From NCBI GenBank assembly GCA_964446935.1, contig CAYUQI010000029.1, positions 1 through 13,171 of the forward strand: a DNA stretch of 13,171 bases. The letters are read 5' to 3'. This document shows, piece by piece, positions 5,979-12,248 of this stretch. The notes beneath the pieces were generated by a model that did not search any database, was not told the origin of the DNA, and saw nothing but the letters and a program-made list of their open reading frames with translations. Positions within the stretch are counted from its first letter, which is position 1; every line of letters starts with the position of its first letter. The DNA comes from UASB124 sp964446935 (GTDB taxonomy: Bacteria > Babelota > Babeliae > Babelales > RVW-14). The position numbers were made by a program, and so were the translations under genes.

Positions 5979-7613
5979 ATGAGCATACTCCGATACCTTC
6001 TCTTCTTCATCGCCCTGAGCATCAACGTACACGCAGCAATTGCCCAAGAACCAAACAATTCATTTATCGAAACGGAAATACAAGGAGATGAAGCCAATAA
6101 AGACTTTATCACGCTAACAACAACATTTATTCATCAAGAATTATTGAATGAAGAACAAAAAATCAATCTATATCGCATTACCAAAGCATGGCAACAAACA
6201 TATGAATCATTCAAAGATGAATGTTTGCACAACAATCCTCGCTGCCAACATCATGCGCTCATATTAACCATGTACACAGACATACTCAAACAAGCACTGC
6301 TTAAAATCCAAATTTTGAGTATCAAACAACAAATACCTCGAAATACAATGCTTGTTTACAAAGAAGCTAAAACGCTTGTATACCGCGCATTAACCGACCG
6401 TGAAACATCTCTCATACTCTTAAACATTCTGACAATGCTTCATACATGGTATAAGGAACAATGGCAACAAGATACCATCAGCTCACTTGTAACCAATCAA
6501 GACATTACCACAACTGTTTATAACGCAATACCAACGGATATGAGACGCTCTTACTGGCTACGCAATCTTATATTAGGTAACGGGGTATACGAACCATTAA
6601 CTGTTAATCTTTTTGAAGATCTTCCAGCCTTTGCACGCGATTATATAGCCTGTATCATCATGTATCACTCATTAATACATGCCGCAAACGCTGAAACCTT
6701 TGCAGCTCTCGAGCAATCAAAAGAGGCCCTTTGGAATACATTATCACAACTTAAAGAAACTGCTTCTCTAAATTCAGCACAAAAACTTGTTTTGACACTT
6801 CTTGATAGAAAGCTTTTTCAAATCGACATACCGTTTGTAAAGCAACTTGCACTCTTGGCAAAAAAAAATACAACCTTGTTAGCATTGTTCAAACGACACA
6901 CTTGTTTGATTCAAGCCGATGCATTTGAGGTATTCAAAAACAGCAGACCAGCAGCAGACAAGGCTGTTATTGAATCATATGTATCGCTTACTCACCAATT
7001 TTTTTATAGTGAACAACCGCTGTCAGAATCTTTTGCCTATGAATTGGAAAATGTTGCTTGCTACCTTCAACATCTTCCAGAAAATTATGATAAAGGTTTT
7101 ATTAAACGTGGATGGAAGGGAACAACACTCGACGAACAAATAATTGGGGAGATGTGTAATATCATAACTGACATTCTAGCCAACTGCTCAACGGCTCAAG
7201 CAGTCCCCTCATCGTCAAACTCACTCATTTCATACATCACATCCGGACAATGGCTCAAGAATGGATCGCTCAAACAAGTATCTCAACAAAGCAATGGGAG
7301 CATTATTCTCGATTTTGCCAGTCAACTCATTGGACAAAAACAATTCTCTAATTTCAAAACAGCAGCGCTCTATGCCTTGATTTATGCTAGTCCATTCCTG
7401 TTGGTCAAACTCATTAAATTCGCATGGCCATGGCTCAGCAACGACCTCAAAACACAACTATCAGGATTTGTTGGCACTGATGCAGCAAAGAATCAGGACA
7501 GTCTTATGACCTTTGTTTCTCAAAACCCAGACGTCATTAAACAGGTATGTGATAAACATCCAGAAATTGTGGATTCAATTGCCCAAGTGCTTAAACAACA
7601 GGTGGGTGGGTAG
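5979..7613 (+). CDS. Exported, probably membrane-anchored helical protein, function unknown
   Basis: The frame is open from an ATG at 5805 that overlaps the previous stop codon, but the first 58 codons run through the palindromic repeat. The ATG at 5979 has a GAGAGGA ribosome binding site and starts a good signal peptide (MSILRYLLFFIALSINVHA then AIAQ, cleavage near residue 19-22). I therefore use 5979, giving 544 residues. The mature protein is almost entirely helical and rich in Leu, Gln, Asn and Thr, with scattered Cys pairs (for example CLHNNPRC) and no recognised domain. A hydrophobic segment near residues 461-485 (LYALIYASPFLLVKLIKFAW) could be a transmembrane anchor, leaving a C-terminal helical tail of about 60 residues. 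It follows the 743-residue exported protein on the same strand, so a joint role at the envelope is possible but unproven. No function can be assigned. Confidence 0.8.
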   Translation: MSILRYLLFFIALSINVHAAIAQEPNNSFIETEIQGDEANKDFITLTTTFIHQELLNEEQKINLYRITKAWQQTYESFKDECLHNNPRCQHHALILTMYTDILKQALLKIQILSIKQQIPRNTMLVYKEAKTLVYRALTDRETSLILLNILTMLHTWYKEQWQQDTISSLVTNQDITTTVYNAIPTDMRRSYWLRNLILGNGVYEPLTVNLFEDLPAFARDYIACIIMYHSLIHAANAETFAALEQSKEALWNTLSQLKETASLNSAQKLVLTLLDRKLFQIDIPFVKQLALLAKKNTTLLALFKRHTCLIQADAFEVFKNSRPAADKAVIESYVSLTHQFFYSEQPLSESFAYELENVACYLQHLPENYDKGFIKRGWKGTTLDEQIIGEMCNIITDILANCSTAQAVPSSSNSLISYITSGQWLKNGSLKQVSQQSNGSIILDFASQLIGQKQFSNFKTAALYALIYASPFLLVKLIKFAWPWLSNDLKTQLSGFVGTDAAKNQDSLMTFVSQNPDVIKQVCDKHPEIVDSIAQVLKQQVGG

Positions 7614-7643
7614 GGCCCTAATACGAACATACCCCTACCCCAC
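7606..7643 (+). other. GC-rich stem-loop overlapping a stop codon
   Basis: GGGTAGGG-type sequence at 7608-7615 pairs with CCCTACCC at 7633-7640, and two further pairs (7606-7607 with 7642-7643) follow across a one-base bulge. The loop is 17 bases. The TAG stop codon of the 544-residue gene lies inside the left arm. No run of T follows, so it is not a standard intrinsic terminator. It could protect the mRNA end or attenuate read-through towards mraY. Confidence 0.35.
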
Positions 7644-7669
7644 AGCAACTAGCACGAACATCACCCCAG

Positions 7670-7678
7670 TGCTATACT
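7670..7678 (+). promoter_or_regulatory. Extended -10 promoter of mraY
   Basis: TGC-TATACT (7670-7678) is an extended -10 ending 47 bases before the mraY ATG. No good -35 is visible; the sequence at the right distance is CTAGCA (7649-7654, spacer 18), the same hexamer found before pheS. The TGCTATACTG string is identical to the promoter at 3514-3523. Confidence 0.5.
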
Positions 7679-7724
7679 GCATATACAAAGTAATGTTCCA
7701 CGCTTGTAGAGGAAATTAAATCGT

Positions 7725-8789
7725 ATGCTGTACCACCTGTCCCAACAATTGCAACAAACACATTCCTTTTTTAATCTTTTTCACTATGTTAGCGTTCGCG
7801 CTATCGGCGCATTATTAACCTCATTGTTCTTTGCTTTCTTAATCGGAAATCGCTTTATCATATTCTGCCAAAACCACTTCAGATCACACGTTCGCGATTG
7901 GACGCCAGACTCACATCAAGCAAAAAATAATACACCAACAATGGGTGGCTTGTTTATTTTGATTGTTTTCTTTATCAACAGCATGTTGTGGAATAACCTT
8001 GCTGACAGCAAAGTCTGGATTTTCTTACTCTGTATGCTCGGCTTTGGTGCCATTGGCTTTTGGGATGATTGGCTCAAAATTCGCTTTCGTAAAGGAATTT
8101 CTGCGCGTACCAAATTTCTTTTACAAATAAGTGTTGCCGCAACAGTTACCTGCTTGTGGTATTTTTTAAACACCCCAGATACCCGGCTCTGTATTCCCTT
8201 TTTAAAAAATTTCATGCCAGCATTGGGTATTATACTTATCCCATGGGCGGTATACATCATGATTGCAACAAGCAATGCTGTTAATCTTACCGATGGGCTG
8301 GATGGACTAGCAACCGGACCATTGCTGTGCAACTTTGGTACCTTTGCGGTTATTTCATACCTTGCAGGACACATGAAATTCGCACAATACCTCTTTATAC
8401 CATTCACCGGTGGTGCCGAAATGACCATCATCGCGGCTACGTTGATTGGCGCATTACTTGGTTTCCTGTGGTACAACGCATACCCTGCCCAAATTTTTAT
8501 GGGCGATGTCGGCTCGCTTCCTTTAGGTGCTGGACTTGCACTCATTGCCCTCATGGCACGACAAGAATTGTTGCTTTTGATCAGTGGCGGTATCTTTGTT
8601 CTTGAAACAAGTTCGGTCATTCTCCAGGTACTTTCATTCAAACTCACCGGCAAACGTATTTTCAGAATGGCCCCCATCCACCACCACTTTGAATTGTTGG
8701 GGTGGAAGGAGACCAAAGTTACTATCCGTTTTTGGATTATTTCGCTTATTTTATCCCTAATCGCCATTCTTACCCTCAAAATTCGATAA
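7725..8789 (+). CDS. mraY: Phospho-N-acetylmuramoyl-pentapeptide-transferase
   Basis: MraY moves phospho-MurNAc-pentapeptide from UDP onto undecaprenyl phosphate to make lipid I, the first membrane step of peptidoglycan synthesis, in the cytoplasmic membrane. The 354 residues and multiple hydrophobic helices match the usual length and topology. Visible family signatures are TPDSHQAKNNTPTMGG (60-75), the catalytic aspartate pair FWDDW (Asp114-Asp115), NAVNLTDGLDGLA (184-196), MGDVGSLPLG with catalytic Asp261, and MAPIHHHFELLGWKE with the HHH motif at 319-321. All expected catalytic residues are present. The start follows GAGGA by about ten bases and matches the family N-terminus. It normally sits between murF and murD in the dcw cluster, but here unrelated exported-protein genes flank it on both sides. 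It probably has its own promoter. A weak hairpin (TTAC/GTAA) follows the stop codon, with no clear terminator. Confidence 0.98.
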   Translation: MLYHLSQQLQQTHSFFNLFHYVSVRAIGALLTSLFFAFLIGNRFIIFCQNHFRSHVRDWTPDSHQAKNNTPTMGGLFILIVFFINSMLWNNLADSKVWIFLLCMLGFGAIGFWDDWLKIRFRKGISARTKFLLQISVAATVTCLWYFLNTPDTRLCIPFLKNFMPALGIILIPWAVYIMIATSNAVNLTDGLDGLATGPLLCNFGTFAVISYLAGHMKFAQYLFIPFTGGAEMTIIAATLIGALLGFLWYNAYPAQIFMGDVGSLPLGAGLALIALMARQELLLLISGGIFVLETSSVILQVLSFKLTGKRIFRMAPIHHHFELLGWKETKVTIRFWIISLILSLIAILTLKIR

Positions 8790-8857
8790 CTATAATTGTT
8801 ACAGCCTGTAATCCTCCTTGCTTTTTTCTCTTCAAAAACACTGTTTTACCCATCAAT

Positions 8858-8885
8858 TTGCTTATTCAAGCCAGATTTATAAAAT
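8858..8885 (+). promoter_or_regulatory. Weak candidate promoter of the WD40 protein gene
   Basis: TTGCTT (8858-8863) and TAAAAT (8880-8885) are separated by 16 bases, about 50 bases before the ATG at 8937. The region is AT-rich, so a chance match is quite possible. Otherwise the gap between mraY and this gene holds nothing recognisable. Confidence 0.3.
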
Positions 8886-8936
8886 TTAATAATAGACATT
8901 GTGTCTTGTTTTTATTCATAAATAGAGGTTATTTAT

Positions 8937-9485
8937 ATGAAAACAACTAAGTATCTACTATCCACACTGCTTTTGTGCTCGTTAGCAACATCAATGGCTC
9001 AGGCTATGGAAGCTAATTCCTTTAACAGCAATTCTGATTCGGATGTAGAAATGTCAGATCGTCAACACAAGGGAAAGCATCCGCAAAGTGATGACAACGA
9101 TGACCAACAACCTCAGAAAAAACGGGAAATTACAATGGTCCCCGAACCGGCAAAATCTTTATTTGACATCGTCCGTACAAGCTCGGCTTTTGAAAAGATA
9201 GTGGTTGATACACTCAATCAACCAGATCTTTTACAAGCAATTGATGCCTTGTATGCTCCTACCAATGGTGCTGATACCAATGAAATTCAACGGCATAGTA
9301 CCCTTGCCTACTTGCACACGCTATGGGATTCCGCATCTTGCCAAAAAGATATTACTCTGCATCTTGTAAGAAATATACCAGCTATGCAAACCCTCTTATC
9401 CCCATTGTGTCGTTATGTCCTTCAAGGTCACATCAATTACATCAACCACGTCGCCATAACCCCGGATGGAACCACCGCTATCACT
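8937..9485 (+). CDS. Exported WD40-repeat protein, N-terminal part up to assembly gap
   Basis: The frame gives 183 residues before the run of N. It begins MKTTKYLLSTLLLCSLATS and then MAQA, a clear signal peptide with cleavage after A-Q-A near residue 23. A low-complexity acidic segment follows (about 27-60, rich in Ser, Asp, Gln, with NSNSDSDVEMSD), then a helical domain (about 70-158). The last residues, LQGHINYINHVAITPDGTTA (from 162), are the start of a WD40 blade: the GH dipeptide, then V-x-[IF]-x-[PA]-D-G. WD40 propellers are scaffolds for protein binding, and this one would act outside the cytoplasm. The rest of the propeller falls in the gap. An AGAGG ribosome binding site lies about ten bases before the ATG. 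The piece at 9586-9729 is very probably the C-terminus of the same gene. Confidence 0.8.
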
Positions 9486-9585
9486 NNNNNNNNNNNNNNN
9501 NNNNNNNNNNNNNNNNNNNNNNNNNNNNNNNNNNNNNNNNNNNNNNNNNNNNNNNNNNNNNNNNNNNNNNNNNNNNNNNNNNNNN
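9486..9585. other. Assembly gap of 100 N
   Basis: Exactly 100 undetermined bases, which is a conventional placeholder for a gap of unknown size. It falls right after the first WD40 blade begins. Near-identical tandem blades are a common cause of such breaks. The reading frames on the two sides should not be joined by counting the N. Confidence 0.95.
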
Positions 9586-9729
9586 GAACAATTAGTCCTG
9601 TTAATCACGTTGCAAAAAAGTCATGATTCATCTTCACCACTTTCACTGAATAAAAAATGGACTGCTACGTTTGACTCTTTACCAGAATTTTTGAAAACAA
9701 AGTTTAAAGGGATCATTAGAAGCCGGTGA
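9586..9729 (+). CDS. Probable C-terminus of the exported WD40 protein
   Basis: One frame is open from the first known base after the gap to a TGA at 9727-9729 and gives 47 residues: EQLVLLITLQ, a Ser-rich turn, LSLNKKWTATFDSLPEFLKT and a basic end. The amphipathic EQLVLLI helix and the SLPEFLK segment look like a helical cap after a propeller, not a WD40 blade. The frame compatible with exactly 100 N would instead stop at 9626 after twelve unremarkable residues. Because the gap length is nominal, I prefer the 47-residue frame. Assignment to the same gene as 8937-9485 is inference from position and strand. Confidence 0.55.
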   Translation, partial: EQLVLLITLQKSHDSSSPLSLNKKWTATFDSLPEFLKTKFKGIIRSR

Positions 9730-9884
9730 CAAGAATTTATGCACCAAGTGTGGCCTATTTTGGATAGGATGCATTAGAACCTGACAGAAAAACATACTAG
9801 AATATTATTGTTTTTTGAATTACTACGCAACTTGCTTTATGATAAGCAGTATCATGTCAATAAATCATTGTTGAAATAACTCAT

Positions 9885-9913
9885 TTGAAAACATTGCTTA
9901 ATCGAATTAATAA
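9885..9913 (+). promoter_or_regulatory. Candidate promoter of the PD-(D/E)XK-like exported protein gene
   Basis: TTGAAA (9885-9890) and TAATAA (9908-9913) are separated by exactly 17 bases, 49 bases before the ATG at 9963. The rest of the gap from 9730 is AT-rich with no gene or clear terminator seen. This is a pattern match only. Confidence 0.35.
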
Positions 9914-9962
9914 CAACATAAAGCACAGCAACGAAGATTGGTAATAAACCCTAAGGATTTAT

Positions 9963-11078
9963 ATGATTACATCATCACGATTAAAATATTTTTTAACACT
10001 ACTTTCTTTCACATGTATAACGCTTTCAAGCTCTCTTAACGCAGCCTTAAAAAAGCCTGTGAAAAATCTCTTCAACTCACCAAGCAAGGTTGAAAAACCA
10101 ATCATTAACTATTGCAAAAAAATCATAACCGCACTTAATAATGATGATCTAGATGAATTCAAACAACTATGGCTCGATTTTTTCAGCAAAATTCGATACC
10201 CCATCAAAATTCATGACAAAAGATTTTATCTAGCAGCGTCTTATTGTCTTGCCAATTGTCTTGCTGTCAATTCGAATGAAAACATGCAAATTCACCTCAA
10301 CCTTACTAATGATCTAATTTATATAGCAATCCAAGCAGACAAACATAATTATATTATTCAATTTCATGTTACCGATAACACAGAAGCAGAACCGACAGCT
10401 CTTCGTACATATCAAAATGCCGAGGACAAGACAGAGAAATATGAAATTATTGGAATAGAAATCAACTCAGATACAACGTCATGCATTTCGCTACCAAACA
10501 ATGGCCCTCTTGTAGCAAAAGCGCCAGCAATATCTTTACAATATCAAGAAGATAATTTTATCAAAAAGATGATGCTCAGCGGCCTCATAACACATGAAAT
10601 GAAACCATTTATCCAAGCTCTCTCGACCATTTACAACAAGATTCCACACGAATGGCATATTAAAAGAGAAAAATTTTACCAATCTCTTCTTGCTTGGATT
10701 TTAATTTTTATGGGGAATGCGCTGACAATGCCAGAAGAAACAACAGGATATGGCCGCACCGACATTACGACAGTTAACCCTGAGCATATCAACATCATTG
10801 AATATAAACTTAACCGCTCTGCACACGCCGCGTTCGCACAGATTGAAAAAAGAGCGTACGCAAAAACTATTCATTCGTCTGATAAAACAACAACAATGAT
10901 CGGGGTTAATGTCAATACCAAAAAAATTCCTTTTGTTGTTACTGCAGAATGCAAAACATATTCACCTTCTGATGCAAGCCCCTTCCTTTCAAAGAAAACC
11001 ACTAAACATACACAATCTACAGCAACCCAAGAAGCCATTGACATCTCTATAGACCCCTTTGGCACGGATAATCAATAA
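9963..11078 (+). CDS. Exported protein with two PD-(D/E)XK nuclease-like domains, first one degenerate
   Basis: This 371-residue protein starts with a signal peptide (MITSSRLKYFLTLLSFTCIT then LSSSLNAA, cleavage near residue 27-28). Residues about 216-318 resemble the PD-(D/E)XK domain that often follows AAA-ATPase-like domains (PF08011 type). They contain KFYQSLL, then EETTGYGRTDI with Asp267, INIIEYKL with Glu280 and Lys282, and AQIEKRAYA with Gln293 and Tyr299. Residues about 66-168 align with this domain end to end: FKQLWLDFFSKI with FIQALSTIYNKI, RFYLAA with KFYQSL, NDLIYIA with RTDITTV, NYIIQFHV with NIIEYKL, and IIGIEIN with MIGVNVN. In the first copy Glu and Lys of the E-x-K motif are replaced by Gln133 and His135, so it should be inactive. 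The AAA domain is absent. An AAGGA ribosome binding site precedes the ATG. Nuclease activity and target are inference; a host- or competitor-directed secreted nuclease is one possibility. Confidence 0.75.
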   Translation: MITSSRLKYFLTLLSFTCITLSSSLNAALKKPVKNLFNSPSKVEKPIINYCKKIITALNNDDLDEFKQLWLDFFSKIRYPIKIHDKRFYLAASYCLANCLAVNSNENMQIHLNLTNDLIYIAIQADKHNYIIQFHVTDNTEAEPTALRTYQNAEDKTEKYEIIGIEINSDTTSCISLPNNGPLVAKAPAISLQYQEDNFIKKMMLSGLITHEMKPFIQALSTIYNKIPHEWHIKREKFYQSLLAWILIFMGNALTMPEETTGYGRTDITTVNPEHINIIEYKLNRSAHAAFAQIEKRAYAKTIHSSDKTTTMIGVNVNTKKIPFVVTAECKTYSPSDASPFLSKKTTKHTQSTATQEAIDISIDPFGTDNQ

Positions 11079-11120
11079 TAGGCTCATTACACCATTGCCC
11101 CTAGCAAAAAAGGCAAAACA

Positions 11121-11129
11121 TGCTACGCT
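11121..11129 (+). promoter_or_regulatory. Promoter of pheS-galU
   Basis: TGC-TACGCT (11121-11129) is a variant of the extended -10 found before mraY and the 743-residue gene, and it ends 49 bases before the preferred pheS start. CTAGCA (11101-11106) lies 17 bases upstream. A perfect dyad AACATG (11117-11122) / CATGTT (11141-11146) with an 18-base spacer straddles the -10 and the expected transcription start, which would be a good operator position. Confidence 0.45.
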
Positions 11130-11177
11130 GTTACGTGTGACATGTTATTGATATACCTTTAGGGGATGTACATTCAG

Positions 11178-12212
11178 ATGGCTTCGTTAAAAGAAACAAT
11201 CGAGCAGCTGAGCAAAGAACTCGAATTAAGTATAAAGGCAGCAACCTCTTTAAAAGAACTTGAAGATGTTCGGCTTGCCTTTATGGGTAAAAAGGGCAGC
11301 ATTACCTCATTGCTTGCTGATGTAAAAAACCTATCCATCGATGAGAAAAAATATTTTGGCCCGCTCATTCAACAACTCAGACAAGAAGCCGAAACCAAAA
11401 TCACACAACAAAAAGAATTCATTATCTCTCGCCATAATCAAGCAGCAGCTCTACGAGCCCAAAGCTTTGATGTCACCGCATACAACCCTGCACTCAAAAC
11501 AGGGCACCTGCACCCCTACACACTTATTATTGAAGAGATTCAAAACATATTCCTTTCAATGGGGTATGAAATCTGGGATGGCCCAGAATATGAAACTGAA
11601 TTTTATAACTTTACCGCACTCAACATTCCACAAGATCACCCCGCACGAGATATGTATGACACCTTTTGGTGCAACACCCCAGGAACACTGTTGCGAACGC
11701 ACACATCTCCAGTGCAAATACGTGCTATGCAAAATAAAAAATTACCGCTTGCTGGCATTGCTCCAGGCCGAACCTATCGTCATGAAGCAACAGATGCTTC
11801 ACATGACTTCATGTTCATGCAATGTGAGGGACTGTTGATTGATAAAAATGTCACCGTTGCCCACCTGTTTGGTACCGCCCAAACATTCTTAAAAGCACTC
11901 TTTAAAAAAGATTCATTAGATATTCGTATTCGACCAGGATTTTTTCCATTCGTTGAACCAGGCTTTGAAATAGACATGCGCTGTGTGTTTTGTAAACATG
12001 GTTGCTCAGTATGCAAACAATCAACATGGATTGAAGTGTTTCCTGGCGGACTGGTGCACCCCAATGTTTTGAAAGCGGGCAACATCGATCCTGAACAGTA
12101 TTCAGGATTTGCATTTGGTTTTGGATTAACACGGCTGGCAATGCTTCGTTATGGCATCGATGATATCAGGCTACTGCATGCTGGCAAACTAAAATTTTTA
12201 GAACAATTTTGA
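11178..12212 (+). CDS. pheS: Phenylalanyl-tRNA synthetase alpha subunit
   Basis: PheS is the catalytic subunit of the alpha2-beta2 enzyme that charges tRNA-Phe in the cytoplasm. The protein has an N-terminal tRNA-binding coiled coil (about 1-85, with FMGKKGSIT), then class II synthetase motifs: GHLHPYTLIIEEI (about 109), DHPARDMYDTFW (about 153), LLRTHTSPVQ (about 171), PGRTYRHEATDASHDFMFMQ (196-215) and the motif 3 region GFAFGFGLTRLAMLRYGIDD. Two CxxC pairs (Cys269, 272, 276, 279) resemble a zinc-knuckle insertion. An ATG at 11166 would add four residues (MYIQ), but it directly abuts the AGGGG ribosome binding site, so the ATG at 11178 is preferred. It gives 344 residues, the usual length. 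galU follows 36 bases after the stop codon, probably in the same transcript. pheT, the usual neighbour, is absent here. Confidence 0.97.
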   Translation: MASLKETIEQLSKELELSIKAATSLKELEDVRLAFMGKKGSITSLLADVKNLSIDEKKYFGPLIQQLRQEAETKITQQKEFIISRHNQAAALRAQSFDVTAYNPALKTGHLHPYTLIIEEIQNIFLSMGYEIWDGPEYETEFYNFTALNIPQDHPARDMYDTFWCNTPGTLLRTHTSPVQIRAMQNKKLPLAGIAPGRTYRHEATDASHDFMFMQCEGLLIDKNVTVAHLFGTAQTFLKALFKKDSLDIRIRPGFFPFVEPGFEIDMRCVFCKHGCSVCKQSTWIEVFPGGLVHPNVLKAGNIDPEQYSGFAFGFGLTRLAMLRYGIDDIRLLHAGKLKFLEQF

Positions 12213-12248
12213 TAATTACCATGCCGTTAAGAAGAAAAGGAGAGCATA

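Noticed and set aside
7916..8779. Minus-strand open frame of 287 codons
   Set aside because: It lies entirely opposite mraY, whose motifs are unmistakable. Its product is basic with no family features, and it has no ribosome binding site worth noting.
8790..8830. Terminator after mraY
   Set aside because: Only a four-base stem (TTAC/GTAA) precedes a C/T-rich stretch; it is too weak to call.
9594..9626. Continuation of the WD40 protein in the frame implied by a 100-base gap
   Set aside because: The gap size is nominal, and this frame gives only a dozen residues before a stop, whereas another frame gives a 47-residue tail with protein-like character.
11166..11177. First ATG of the pheS frame as the start
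   Set aside because: It directly abuts the only ribosome binding site; the ATG at 11178 gives workable spacing and a family-like N-terminus.
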